64,000 nt of DNA. Origin: Turnera subulata (Eukaryota; Streptophyta; Magnoliopsida; Malpighiales; Passifloraceae). Positions within the stretch are counted from its first letter, which is position 1; the number at the start of each line of letters is the position of its first letter. The translations under genes and the position numbers were made by a program. Shown here in pieces: positions 10,317-20,696 of the stretch. The stretch is from contig JAKUCV010005766.1 of assembly GCA_028386065.3 (NCBI GenBank), positions 1-64,000 of the forward strand, in the 5' to 3' direction. A model generated the notes under the pieces. The model made no database searches, was not told the origin of the DNA, and saw only the letters and a program-made list of their open reading frames with translations.

Positions 10317-10904
10317 CAGGTTTTAGTTGTCTACTTTTCTATAATATCATAGTTAAAAGAGACAGACAGCGCACGTTAGAGGAGTCATCCATCTCACTGA
10401 TTAATGCCACAACTGTATTCATGAGGCCTGTGTGAGTGCGCATTGCACTCTCCTGGATTGGCGAAGTGATCAAATCATCAACAGCTTTCCTTTTCTTAGT
10501 ATTCAGAGGTGAATTTCTGGATGACTCACCCTAGCTTGTCCATCCATTGTATTTTGCTCCATACCCTGATTTTGTGAAATCGGCATCTTGCAGCCCCCTC
10601 TGTTTAGTAGCAGGATAGTACTTTCCATACACCTACAAGCAAAAATTCAGGAACAGGATCACCTCCCTTTTCCTAGTCTTCCTCTTCAACTCCAATTAAT
10701 ACAGTGGAGAAGTTGGTACCACAGGCTAGTACGTAAAAGCAACTGCAATCTATTGCATATATACGCTAGCTAGCTAGCTGCTTCTTACTGCAATCTCACA
10801 CGAATTTGGAATAAGCCGCACAGGGCAATGCGCAACGCGCCGGTAGATCAAAATCAGTGCTTCACAATTTGACGTGGCCCACATAAGTATATATACCTGC
10901 AATT
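10317..10904. other. Mosaic PMEI/PME flank
   Basis: The first ~30 bases are PMEI 3' flank. From 10365 to 10450, and again from 10670, the sequence matches 17975-18060 and 18110-18200. The minus strand of 10395-10530 keeps an open frame including MRTHTGLMNTVVALISEMD, which is also open at 18.0 kb (MRTHTGLMNTVAELISEMD). I do not recognise this peptide. Confidence 0.45.
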
Positions 10905-11200
10905 TATTAGGCTTGGCTTACATGTCCTGGATGATTAAAGCTAATATATGTACTAATTATATCTAGATATACTGATATACTAAACTATATATATAACCTG
11001 GTGTACAATGAAGTAACATGAATGTATAGTTTTCCTTTTTTTGTTGTGGACAAATAATGAAGTGTTCTAACATTCCTACAAAACATTTTCCAGGCTAGAA
11101 TTTCAGCTGTCATTTGTTAATTATGAAGGTTTAGCTTGTAATAGTTTTTTTTTATCAACCTGTGGTCCTTTGATCTGATCAAATTAACTTACAAGGTGAT
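10905..11200 (+). repeat. PMEI spacer, second copy
   Basis: Near-identical to 4845-5200, without the two local duplications found there. Followed by the promoter of the PMEI at 11600. Confidence 0.85.
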
Positions 11201-11599
11201 GCTGCTTTTTGGTGAACAAGTCATGACTCCTGAGATCATAGTTTGAAGCTCGGTTTTTTAGGCAGGAATCAAGGAAAATATGAATCTTGAACAGTCTCGA
11301 TATTTTAGTGTATTAAAAAAAAATTATATTTCAACTCTTTTATCCCGCAGCAACGCGAGGGTAGTCAACTACTTGGTACTCTAAGATCAAAATCAGTGCT
11401 TAGTTGCTTCATAATTTGACGTGGCCCAGGTAAGTATATATAACTGTACTTTATTAGGCTTTCTTTCAGGACCAGATTAGAATTATTCCTGCAAAAACTA
11501 ACCCTTTATACATTCATAGCACTCCACCGTCCCATTTCCCTCAACAAAGAAAGTTCAGTACTCTGTTTAGTTCTTATCCCATAACTATCAACTACGAGA

Positions 11600-11876
11600 A
11601 TGGCTCATCTAACCATTTCCTTTATGTTTCTACTCATCTCCATCTTTTGCATTTCAGGCACAGTAGTAGTGGAATCATCAAAACCAAGCTACCCTCGTCG
11701 TCAATCCCGGGCTGCTGCGGCTTATATCCAAGCCTCCTGCAATAAAACCTTCTATCCAGCTCTGTGCATGCACTACCTGTCTATGTATGCCAACTCAAGC
11801 ACCATACCATCCCCGCTGCAGCTGACGCAGGTTGCCTTATTTTTTAGCCTAAACAGGGCTCAGTCTACGAGCTCTT
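11600..11876 (+). pseudogene. PMEI 5' half, split by copia element
   Basis: The ATG at 11600 starts a normal family protein (MAHLTISFMFLLISIFCISG signal peptide, ASCNKTFYPALC with the first two conserved Cys). It runs to codon ~92 (RAQSTSS), where the LTR at 11877 interrupts it. The rest of the gene resumes at 16622 after the 5-bp target duplication CTCTT. The closest intact relative is the 5354 copy. Read-through into the LTR would add about 18 residues. Confidence 0.92.
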
Positions 11877-12287
11877 TGAAGGGAAAAATTATGGAAAGGG
11901 TATATTTGAAAGAGGTTTGTGTGAGTATTTAGTTATACAAAGAAAGAAAAGAATAAGGACTTGGAAAGAACAAAGGAAAAATAGAGGGCTTAAGGAAGAG
12001 AGGAGCAACAGGTTGTTGTTTATTGAGGAAAGCACACACACTTTGCATTACAATGAGCATATTTATAGTTACACCACCGACTTAGCATTAAAAGACTAAC
12101 ATTAAATGCTTTTATAATATCTTAACTAATTCTAGATATTTTAATAGATTTTTTTAAGACTATCATTAAATGCTCATAATAAAATCTTAACTTTTTTGTT
12201 GATTTTTATTTAATGCATACAAAATATCTTGATTTTCTTTTAGACTAGATTGTTCTAGATTTTGCAGGAAGTAATCATGCTTCAACA
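11877..12287 (-). repeat. Copia LTR (left; 3' LTR of the element)
   Basis: 411 bp, begins TGAAGGGAAAAATTATGG and ends GCTTCAACA on the + strand. The PMEI exon lies to its left. Confidence 0.93.
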
Positions 12288-13972
12288 CTCCTCCTTGATT
12301 TCTTGCTGCAAACTCCCAAAGCATTTCTGAGCTTCTCAAATCTTTCTTTGGGCAATGCTTTAGTTAAAATATCAGCTAGATTATCTGCAGAGTTGCAATG
12401 GACAAGACTAACTTCATTGGCTTGCTGCACTTCTCTGATGAAGTGAAATTTGATCTTCATGTGTTTAGTCCTGCCATGAAACATTGGATTTTTGGATATT
12501 GCTATTGCAAATTGATTGTCTACCATAATCTCGGTAGCTTCTTCTTGATCTTCATTGAGATCATGCAACATTTTTCTCAACCAAATTGCTTGGTTGACAG
12601 CCGCAGCAGTTGCTACATATTCTGCTTCTGCTGTGGACTGGACAACAATGTCTTGTTTCCTGGAATTCCAAGAGAAAACAACAGTACCAAGGGAAAACAA
12701 ATACCCTGATGTGCTTTTCATATCGTCATGAGAACCAGCCCAGTCGCTATCAGAAAATCCATGAAGCTTAATCTCTTGTTTTTGCTGAAACCAAACACCA
12801 AAATCAGCAGTGCCTTTGATATATCTTAGCACCCGTTTTGCTGCCTTGAAGTGGAGGCAGCCTATCAAACTTCTGTATTGTGAAGCATCGACTTTTTCAG
12901 AACCATCTTCTTTGGTTAGCTTTTCATTTAAAGCCAAAGGTGTATTGACTGGCTTGCAGTCAAGCATCTTGAACTTCTTCAGAATCTCCAATGCATATTT
13001 CCTTTGGCTTATGAAGACTCCTCCTTCGGTTTGACATATTTCCATGCCAAGAAAATATGCCATTTCTCCCAAATCAGTCATCTCAAATACTCTACTCATC
13101 TCCATTTTGAATTGCTTCACAAGCTTTGGATTATTTCCTGTGACTAGTAAGTCATCCACATACAAGGACACAAACAACAAATCTGACTTTGTTGTTTTCA
13201 CATATAGAGTGGCTTCATTTTTGCTCCTTTGAAAGCCTAATTGGATTAGATACTTATCTATCCTTGTGTACCAGGCTCTAGGAGCTTGTTTCAGGCCATA
13301 TAGAGCCTTTTTTAGGAGGTAAACTTTCTCTTCACTGCCTTTGACAATGAATCCTTGAGGCTGCTCAATATAAATTTCTTCATCAAGAAATCCATTGAGA
13401 AAGGCTGATTTTACATCCAATTGGAAGATTTTCCAGCCTTTTTGGGCAGCCAAGGCTAGCAAGAGCCTAATTGTATCATGTCTTGCCACTGGAGCAAATG
13501 TTTTAATAAAGTCTACTCCAAATTGTTGAGAGTAGCCCTTCACAACCAACCTAGCCTTCAGTTTATTCACAGAACCATCAGTATTCAACTTGGTTCTATA
13601 AACCCATTTAACTCCAATGACATTTTTATGACTTGGCCTTTCAACCAAACACCAAGTCTGATTCTTTTCTATCATATTCATCTCCACCTGCATTGCATCT
13701 CTCCACCCTGAAATTTTACTTGCTTCTTCATAAGTTGTGGGCCCTAGAACAGTAACATTACATCTTTGATATATATCAGGAAGGGTTCTAGTGCCTCTAA
13801 CTGGCTCTTCTTCTTCCTCCTCGTCTTCTTCTTGAGGCTCATCATTATCTTGATTTATTTGCTGGGACAAGACTTGAAAAGGTTGATGATTATCCTTGGA
13901 ATTTTGCCAATTCCAAGATGCATTTTCATCAAACTTAACATTCCTGCTGACAAACTCTGTAACATTTAGCAA
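12275..13972 (-). CDS. Copia reverse transcriptase / RNase H ORF
   Basis: 565 residues on the minus strand. It opens with the acidic linker after integrase, then the [70 protein letters not shown], and the active site [12 protein letters not shown]. RNase H follows: [36 protein letters not shown], ending in [17 protein letters not shown] and [14 protein letters not shown]. The order and motifs are diagnostic for Ty1/copia. A short stretch between SLIGCLHF and [12 protein letters not shown] is shorter than usual: the 'LTATRPDI' block is missing, so an in-frame deletion is likely. Confidence 0.93.
   Translation of the reverse strand: MLNVTEFVSRNVKFDENASWNWQNSKDNHQPFQVLSQQINQDNDEPQEEDEEEEEEPVRGTRTLPDIYQRCNVTVLGPTTYEEASKISGWRDAMQVEMNMIEKNQTWCLVERPSHKNVIGVKWVYRTKLNTDGSVNKLKARLVVKGYSQQFGVDFIKTFAPVARHDTIRLLLALAAQKGWKIFQLDVKSAFLNGFLDEEIYIEQPQGFIVKGSEEKVYLLKKALYGLKQAPRAWYTRIDKYLIQLGFQRSKNEATLYVKTTKSDLLFVSLYVDDLLVTGNNPKLVKQFKMEMSRVFEMTDLGEMAYFLGMEICQTEGGVFISQRKYALEILKKFKMLDCKPVNTPLALNEKLTKEDGSEKVDASQYRSLIGCLHFKAAKRVLRYIKGTADFGVWFQQKQEIKLHGFSDSDWAGSHDDMKSTSGYLFSLGTVVFSWNSRKQDIVVQSTAEAEYVATAAAVNQAIWLRKMLHDLNEDQEEATEIMVDNQFAIAISKNPMFHGRTKHMKIKFHFIREVQQANEVSLVHCNSADNLADILTKALPKERFEKLRNALGVCSKKSRRSVEA
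12288..12296 (-). other. Polypurine tract of the copia element
   Basis: Minus-strand AAGGAGGAG directly abuts the left LTR, the expected position and composition for plus-strand priming. Confidence 0.75.
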
Positions 13973-13984
13973 CAGAGCTATATC

Positions 13985-14806
13985 CTATAAAGATTCCAAC
14001 TTCAGCCTTATGCTCCAGCTTGTCCCTCTTAACATCAGGTATGTGTGTATAACAAACACAACCAAATACCCGCAAGTGCTCCACAGATGGTTTAAATTTG
14101 TTCCAAGCCTCAAATGGAGTTTTATTGCTAGAGCTTTTGTAGGCAGCCTATTTTGAATATAAACTGCAGTATTCACCACCTCTGCCCAAAAGCTCTTAGG
14201 CATCTGTTTCTCAAACAAGAGACATCGAGCCATCTCCATGACTCTTCTATTTTTTCTTTCATTAACTCCATTTTGATGAGGAGTATAACTTACTGTGAGC
14301 TGATGAGAGATGCCAGCATCTTCCCAAAACTTGTTAAAATTTTGTCAAGTATATTCAGTCCCATTATCTGACCTTAGGACCTTTATAGAGCAGCCACTCT
14401 GATTTTCTACCAAAGCTTTGAATTTTTGAAACACCTTAAACACCTTAGATTTTTGCTTCAAGAAATAAAGCCAACACATTCTTGAAAAATCATCTATAAA
14501 GAGAATAAAGTACCTGTAGCCTCCCAAAGAAGGTACTTTCATTGGTCCACAAATATCTGTATGGACTAATTGTAGTTTTTCTGAGGCTTTCCAAGTTTTG
14601 TTGACGGAAAATGGCAATTTTGATTGCTTTCCTTGTTGACAGACCTCACAAACAGCAGAGCATTCTCCAATAGCAAGCATGTTATGTACTAATTCCTTAG
14701 CATGAAGATTTTTCAAAGAAGTATAATTGACATGACCTAGTCTTTTATGCCAAAGAGAGGTCATATCAATTGTGCTTGCATGTGAATGAGCATTATTGTT
14801 CCTCAA
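13985..14806 (-). pseudogene. Copia integrase region, frame broken
   Basis: Two frames cover the integrase. 14806-14345 has the HHCC zinc domain (LWHKRLGHVNYTSL ... CEVCQQGKQSK) and the first catalytic Asp residues (LVHTDICGPM, FIDDFSRMCWLYFLK, LRSDNGTEYT), then a stop. 14239-13985 has the continuation ([31 protein letters not shown]). At least one frameshift and one stop separate them, so no active integrase is encoded. Confidence 0.85.
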
Positions 14807-14809
14807 ATT

Positions 14810-16102
14810 TCATGAGAAACTTTTATCCTTCATGCCAACAGAAAATATCTTGTTGTTTGCAACATCATATATAATGCAGGCATTATCTTTAAATATCAAT
14901 GAATAATTCTTCTCAAGTAATTGGCCCACACTCAATAAATTTTGATCAAGGTTGGGAACATATAGAACTTCAGAAATAAATTTGGTACCTGATGGAGTCT
15001 CGACTGCAACCGTACCTTTGCCTTTGACGTCGATGTAGTCTCCATTCCAAGTCTGAAAAAGCATCAATCTTGTGAGTCATGTGGTGTGTGCAACCGCTGT
15101 CAATGAGCCAATCACTGCTTCTTGCTGTTGTATAACATGATGTAACAAACAGTTGTTCTTTTTGTACTTCATCTTGTTGGTTTTCAACAAGTTGAGCCTG
15201 CTGATCTTGTTGTTGCTTCTTAAGTGGGCATACTTTGTCAACATGGCCTGTCTTCTTGCAATTTTTGCAATGTGTATCAGGTCTAAACCAACAATATTTC
15301 TCCAGATGATTTGTTTTCTTGCAGAAAGAACAAGATGGAAATTGTTTTTTTTTTGACCAAATTTGTTGTCGCCATTGTACTTCTTTTGCTTTCCCTTTTT
15401 CTCCGCAGCTTGCTTCTGATTGTTGATGCTGAACTGATACTTATTTTTATGTTTAACATTCATAACTCCCTCTGCTTGGATTCTCTGCCTGAGTGCTCTC
15501 CTTTGTTCTTGAGCTTGTAGTGAATGAATAAGCTCTTGCAATGTTATTTCAGACAAGTCTTTGGATTCTTCCAAAGAGGAGATTTTTGATTCAAACCTCT
15601 CTGGAAGACTCACCAACACCTTCTCAACCACCCTCTTGTCAAAGAGATCTTCTCTCAAAAGTCTGATTTGGTTGACAATTTTCATCTACCTATCAGAAAA
15701 TTCTTTGAGTGACTCAGCCTCCTCCATCCTCAAAAACTCAAATTCACGTCTGAGATTGAGGACTTTCATCTGCCTTGATTTTTGGCTTCCTAAAAACTCC
15801 ACCTTCAACTTATCCCAAGCTTCTTTGGCGGTTTGACAAGCCATAATTCTTGTAAAAATTTCTTTGGACACTAACGAAAAAATTGCATACAAAGCTTGAT
15901 AACCTTTTGCAATTTCTTCATTGTGTTGCTTGATTTGATTTATAGTGGCTTGCTCCGAGAGTGGGGTTGGATTTACACCAACATCAACAACCTCCCATAA
16001 GCCATAAGCTTGAAGATAAGCCTTCATCTTCACAGCCCAAGTTTGGAAATTTTCACCTGTAAATACAGGTGGTGTTGGTACTGTGAAATTTCTTGACATC
16101 AT
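14810..16102 (-). pseudogene. Copia gag and protease region, frame broken
   Basis: Gag starts at 16102 (MMSRNFTVPTPPVFTGENF, a UBN2-type gag). A TAG after KEFSDR stops it at 15686; the same frame continues MKIVNQIRLLREDLFDKR. Near 15347-15354 a run of 8 T (A on the coding strand) shifts the frame inside the CCHC zinc knuckle, whose correct-frame parts still read [14 protein letters not shown]. The protease motif [11 protein letters not shown] is readable near 15075-15110, and YVPNLDQNLLSVGQL follows. Confidence 0.85.
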
Positions 16103-16200
16103 GAAAGATTGAGAAGATGGATTTTTTTTTTATATGTTTTAGGAAGGCTGAATTTATGGGTATTGCATTTTGGGGTTTATGGACCCTTAAGAACAAGGAG

Positions 16201-16212
16201 GCTCCGCTACCA
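16201..16212 (-). other. Primer-binding site of the copia element
   Basis: Minus-strand TGGTAGCGGAGC, two bases inside the right LTR. It matches 10 of 12 bases of the usual tRNA-iMet site TGGTATCAGAGC. Confidence 0.75.
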
Positions 16213-16214
16213 AT

Positions 16215-16621
16215 TGAAGGAAAAAATTATGGAAAAGGTGTATTTGAGAGAGGTTTGTGTGAGTATTTAGTTATACAAAGAAAGAAAAGAATAAGGACTT
16301 GCAAAGAACAAAGGAAAAATAGAGGGCTTAAGGAAGAGAGGAGCAACACGTTGTTGTTTATTGAGGAAAGCACACACACTTTGCATTACAATGAGCATAT
16401 TTATAGTTACACCACCGACTTAGCATTAAATGACTAATATTAAATGCTTTCATAATATCTTAACTAATTCTAGATATTCTAATAGATTTTTCTAGATAAC
16501 TATTATTAATATCTAGATATTTTCTTAGATTATTCTAGATAATTATTTGGTCTTTGATTAGACCATTCTAGATTACTACAAAATATCAAGATTTTTCGTA
16601 ACAAGTAATCATGCTTCAACA
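16215..16621 (-). repeat. Copia LTR (right; 5' LTR of the element)
   Basis: 407 bp, TGAAGGAAAAAATTATGG to GCTTCAACA. Similar to the left LTR over its first ~260 bases, but the block at about 16478-16605 is largely unlike 12140-12275. In element orientation this block is the U3 region. Confidence 0.93.
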
Positions 16622-16976
16622 CTCTTACATCTCGAAGTAGATCAGGGCTACAAAGGGTAAGGAGCGCCAGGTTCTGGAAGACTGCTTAGATCTAATAGGT
16701 TTTAGTACGGATTCACTCTGCGACTCTATCAGAGAGGTCCATGCGTTGGTTTCCCCGGGAACAGTCAGTGATGATGTGCTTCGGCATATTAGTAATGTAG
16801 AGACCTGGGTTTGTGATGCCATGGATTGTGTTACCGATTGCACTGATGGTGGTCCGGATGAGAAAAAGAGAAAGTTTAAGGGTACTATGAAGAGAAAGCT
16901 CTTGAATGTGGAGCAGAGCATTTCCATCGTATTAGACTTGTTTGACCAATATGCTGAAAGGTGCCATAAGCCATAA
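16622..16976 (+). pseudogene. PMEI 3' half, split by copia element, plus nonsense
   Basis: Continues the gene from 11600 after the duplicated CTCTT. The fifth codon after SYIS-K is TAG where other copies have GTG or GAG, so the gene carries a stop even if the element is ignored. The remainder keeps the family frame: KERQVLEDCL (third Cys), IREVHALVSPGT, HISNVETWVCDAMDC, TDCTDG (fourth Cys), the basic KKRKFKGTMKRKL and the end CHKP. Whether the stop arose before or after the insertion is not visible. Confidence 0.9.
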
Positions 16977-17087
16977 GGGTAGTATTTTGAGTATGTTTAT
17001 ATCTCTAATTAGATAAAGCTAATAAATGTATTAGGACTTGCTGCAGGTTTTGGTTGTCTCCTTTTCAATAATAAATTTTAGCTTTTA

Positions 17088-17528
17088 GGGTAAGTTTGGG
17101 AGCATGAGAATTTGGAGAGAAAGAATGGGATGGAGAGAATTTGAGGGAAATGAACAAGTATTCTACCGTTTGGGAACGAGAAGAATAGACAGGGGAATGA
17201 ATCCAAGGAGAAAATGAGGAGAAAATCCCAATCTCTCCAAAATAGAGAGAAAATGGAGAAAATGATAGGCCCCATAATGAATGTTTTTTCGTTTGGATAA
17301 ATTTATCCTCGTACTTTTTTTTCATTTCTTAATAATAATAGGGTTATTTTTGTAATTTTCCTCATCAACTTTTTATATATTATACTCATTTTTTCATTCA
17401 TTCCTCCCGTTTATTCTATCTTCCCAAACTAGAAAAGTAAAATAACATTCTCCTCCCCCGTTATTCTTTCTTCCTATTTTCATTCCCCTCATTTTCATTC
17501 TCTCCCCACTATTTTCCCAAACTAAGCA
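17088..17528. mobile_element. Tourist-like MITE (PIF/Harbinger type)
   Basis: 441-bp non-coding insertion. The ends are an imperfect inverted repeat (GGGTAAGTTTGGGA at the left; TCCCAAACTAAGCA at the right). It is flanked by TTA at 17085-17087 and 17529-17531, the target preference of PIF/Harbinger elements. The related PMEI 3' flank at 6061-6090 has the uninterrupted site (agcttttactatattaac). The interior is purine-rich on the left and pyrimidine-rich on the right, suggesting further palindromy. Confidence 0.8.
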
Positions 17529-17531
17529 TTA

Positions 17532-18897
17532 ATATATTAACATTAGCTATAATTTAATAGAATTTCTGAATCTTGTTTCTCTTAGTTGAAATTTTTTTTA
17601 TTACATATATGGGTTACATCACCTCACCTGATAAAAATTTCTTCTTTCTTGTAAAAAAAAAGAGGAACCGTACAGACAATTGTTGAAATTGCTGAATTAA
17701 TGGTGACCTCACAACTCGAATCTCCCTTGTACACCACTGTTTCTAGGGGAAGAAAAATTATATGATACAACATGCCCACAGTACATACATATATATACAT
17801 GGAGACATGTTTGAAAGAACAAAAGAATCTCGGGTGCATTTATTTGGTCACCAGGTCATGATATCTGTCATGAAAAAACACTGTTAGCAATTTGATTTAC
17901 GGAAAAGAATTCGAAGCAACTTACCAACCCTGCATGCATGAGGATTGTTCCTTCTCGCATAATAGCGACAAAAAAAGACAGCGTACATTATATCCTCATC
18001 CATCTCACTGATTAATTCCGCAACTGTATTCATGAGGCCTGTGTGAGTGCGCATTGCATGAGGATTAATGTTACTCAAGCAAGAGTTGAGGATCAGGATC
18101 ACCTCCCTTTTCCTACTCTTCCTCTTCAACTCCAATTAATACAGTGGAGAAGTTGGTACCACACCACAGGCTAGCTAGTACGTAAAAGCAACTGCAATCT
18201 ACTGCATATATACGCTAGCTAGCTAGCTGCTTCTTACTGCAATCTCACACTAATTCGGAATAAGCCGTAGCAGGGTAGTAATAAAGATGTGCATCTTGTT
18301 CTCACAGTGGAGGTTTAAAATGAATTTGTATTTCATGCTTTTGTGGGTTTCTTGCTTAGATACTAAACATTTAGTTTTAATTGATTAGTGAGCAATTTTG
18401 TTCTTTGATACATGTCTCAATGTATATGTGGCATGAATCATATGATTTTTCTGCACCAAAACAGTTGTATACAAGCGAATTCAAGTGGTGAGGGCACCAT
18501 TCATGTCAGCAATTACCATCTTTTGGTTTTTGAATTTGTGTTGTGCTAACAACTTTTCGAGTTTGAAATCTTGATACTTCTCCCAAATAAAAATCACGCA
18601 AGGCAATATGTATATTGAGTGGTGAAATAGTTTATAGTTCCTCTTTTTCTACAAATAAGAAGAAATTTTATCAGGTGAGGTGATCCAACCCATATGTGTA
18701 ATAATAAATTTTCAATTAAGAGAAACAATGGAAAATCTGAAATGGATTGAAATTTTCATGTTTAGTCCTAAAATATTATTATTGAAAAGTAGATAACCAA
18801 AACCTGCAGGGTGGGTATCTCACTAGTCAATACTAATACATACATTAGCTTTGATCCAGGAGATATAAGCTAAATTTACATAAAATACTAGCTACCC
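17532..18897. other. Intergenic between convergent PMEI genes
   Basis: Starts with PMEI 3' flank and PME-intron-like sequence (cctcacctgataaaaatttctt). The minus strand at 17884-18135 is open for 83 codons and includes MRTHTGLMNTVAELISEMD, also found open at 10.4 kb; the protein is not recognised. The remainder to 18890 shows no gene. The 3' flank of the minus-strand PMEI (ctagctacccttatgactta) closes it. Confidence 0.5.
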
Positions 18898-19530
18898 TTA
18901 TGACTTATAGTACCTTTCAGCATACTGGTCAAACAAGTCTAATACGATGCAAATGCTCTCCTCCACATTCAAGAGCTTTACCATGATGGTACCCTTTAAC
19001 TTTATGGGCTTCTCACCTGGAGACCCACTCTCAGTGCAATCGGTAACATCATCCATGGCAGCGCTAACCCAGGTCTGTACATTACTTATATGCGAACGCA
19101 CATCATCGCTGGGTGTTCTCGGGGAAACCAACACATGGACCTCTCTGATAGAGTCGCTGAGATCAGAATCCACGCATACACTTAATCTATCTAAGCAGAA
19201 TTCCAGATTCTCGCGTTCCTTACCCTTTGTAGCCCTGAGCTCCTTCGAGATGTAAGATCTCGTGGACTGAGCCCTGTCTATGCTAAACGATAAGGCAACC
19301 TGCGACATCTGCAGCGGGGATGGTATGGTGCTTGAGTTGGCATACATAGACAGGTACTCCATGCACAGAGCTGGATAGGAGGTTTTATTGCAGGAGGCTT
19401 GGATATAAGCCGCAGCAGCCCGGGATTGACGACGAGGGTAGCTTGGTTTTGATGATTCCACTACTACTGTGCCTGAAATGCAAAAGATGGAGATGAGTAG
19501 AAACATAAGGGAAATGGTTAGATGAGCCAT
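18898..19530 (-). CDS. PMEI: Pectin methylesterase inhibitor family protein
   Basis: Intact 210-residue PMEI, the only intact copy on the minus strand. It has a signal peptide (LTISLMFLLISIFCISG), the ASCNKTSYPALC hairpin, the third Cys in LEFCLDRL plus an extra Cys (SVCVDS), the fourth in TDCTESG, and a C-terminus less basic than its sisters (EKPIKLKGTIMVKLL) ending YYKS. It is the most diverged intact member, with substitutions spread over the mature part. Its promoter and leader (19531-19800) are the inverted form of the family block, so the whole transcription unit was inverted. Predicted secreted inhibitor; target unknown. Confidence 0.88.
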   Translation of the reverse strand: MAHLTISLMFLLISIFCISGTVVVESSKPSYPRRQSRAAAAYIQASCNKTSYPALCMEYLSMYANSSTIPSPLQMSQVALSFSIDRAQSTRSYISKELRATKGKERENLEFCLDRLSVCVDSDLSDSIREVHVLVSPRTPSDDVRSHISNVQTWVSAAMDDVTDCTESGSPGEKPIKLKGTIMVKLLNVEESICIVLDLFDQYAERYYKS

Positions 19531-19615
19531 TCTGGTTCTGGGTTGATGGTTGTGGGATAAGAACTAAGTAGAGTACTGAACTTTGTTGGTTGAGGGAAAT
19601 GGGATGGAGTGTTAT

Positions 19616-19627
19616 GAATATATAAAG
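19616..19627 (-). promoter_or_regulatory. TATA box of PMEI at 18898-19530
   Basis: Plus-strand 'gaatatataaag' lies about 90 bases before the minus-strand ATG, at the same place as in the sister genes. Confidence 0.6.
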
Positions 19628-19649
19628 GGGTCTTTATACTTTAACCTGC

Positions 19650-20541
19650 GGTTTACTTGGTCTTTGCAGGAATGATTCTAAAACTGAAAGAAAGCCTAAT
19701 AAAGTGCAGTTATACAACTTATACCTATCTGGGCCAGGTCAATTTATGGAGCACTGATTTTGATCTTATAGAGTACCAACCAGTTAACCACGGGAGCGTT
19801 GCTGCGGGATAAAAGAGTTGAAATATAAATTTTTTAATACATTGTAACCTTATTTTATCATAAATTGTGAGCCTATAGTTAGTCCTTACTGTTAATTTTA
19901 TTTATTTATATAAATAACTCTAATATAAAATAATAGTGAAAATAAACAATGCATTAATAGATTGGGAAGTGAGTGTTCTCTTCTAATATAATATACTAGC
20001 AAAAAAAAAAAAATATACTATACTAGCAAAAATGTCCACTACTGAAAGTTAACTGCAATCTATTGTATAAGCTAGCTAGCTGCTTCTTATTGCAAACTCA
20101 CACGAATTTGGACTCTTAATTAATAGTTTTTTTTTTTAATACTAACTCTTAATTAATAGTCACTGATGCCTAGACCATATATAGCCGATAGCCCCATATA
20201 CTAGTCTATCTAAAATACCTGAATTCATCCATTACTCGCGCTAGCATAAAACGCATATTAATCACGAAATTTTTATCCCTGCATTCTACATCCTGAAGTA
20301 AAGTGCTACTAGAATGTCTTGACAAAATAAATAATGACCATAATATACAAGAGGTGCTACCCTACTCCATCCTGAAGTGAGGAACTTTGAGGCTGCACTT
20401 ACATGTTACATTACACTATTTTCCCGTTTGCACATCTGGTGCATCAAAGGTTTCCATAAAATTTTGATTAGTCCACAAATAATTACCAAAAAACATTTTG
20501 AAGTGCAAAATAAAACTTAATTACAATCACTCACTCGCAAA
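19650..20541. other. PMEI promoter, then intergenic
   Basis: 19650-19830 is the inverted PMEI promoter (tggcccaga..., tgctgcgggataaaagagttg). From there to the tRNA gene the sequence is AT-rich with no gene I can support; 20040-20130 contains the PME-upstream motif (gctagctgcttcttattgcaa). Confidence 0.5.
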
Positions 20542-20614
20542 TCCGTTGTAGTCTAGTTGGTTAGGATACTCGGCTCTCACCCGAGAGACCCGGGTTCAAG
20601 TCCCGGCAACGGAA
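20542..20614 (+). tRNA. tRNA-Glu (anticodon CTC)
   Basis: 73 nt fold as a complete cloverleaf: acceptor TCCGTTG pairs with CAACGGA, with discriminator A. The anticodon stem CTCGG/CCGAG encloses loop CTCTCAC with anticodon CTC at 20576-20578. The T arm is CCGGG/CCCGG around TTCAAGT. Internal pol III promoters are intact (A box in 'tagtctagttgg', B box 'gggttcaagtcc'). A T-run (20618-20623) follows as terminator. It is a nuclear gene with no intron and no encoded CCA. A truncated copy lies at 32182. Confidence 0.96.
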
Positions 20615-20696
20615 ACTTTTTTCAGTTTTCCAGTTTTTACCGCCATTTTAATCTTCAATTTTCTGCCGGTAAATCATTTCAAAAACCCTAGTAAAA
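20615..20696 (+). repeat. Duplicated segment between tRNA and TBCD (left copy)
   Basis: Matches 32234-32310 almost exactly (taccgccattttaatcttca, ctgccggtaaatcatttc, aaccctagtaaaa) and stops at the assembly gap. It shows that the TBCD 5' region should follow in the gap. Confidence 0.9.

Larger units (their letters stand above)
11877..16621 (-). mobile_element. Complete but decayed Ty1/copia element
   Basis: LTR retrotransposon of 4,745 bp on the minus strand, inserted in a PMEI exon. The evidence is two TG...CA LTRs (11877-12287 and 16215-16621), target duplication CTCTT at 11872-11876 and 16622-16626, a primer-binding site (16201-16212) and a polypurine tract (12288-12296). The domain order is gag, protease, integrase, RT, RNase H. 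The coding region has a nonsense codon in gag, frameshifts at the zinc knuckle and in integrase, so the copy cannot transpose autonomously. LTR divergence is uneven: the transcript-proximal halves are close, the U3 halves differ strongly. Confidence 0.95.

Noticed and set aside
11877..16621. Endogenous virus instead of a retrotransposon
   Set aside because: The pol order is integrase before RT, there is no envelope-like or movement-protein ORF, and the LTRs, primer site and target duplication are those of a Ty1/copia element.
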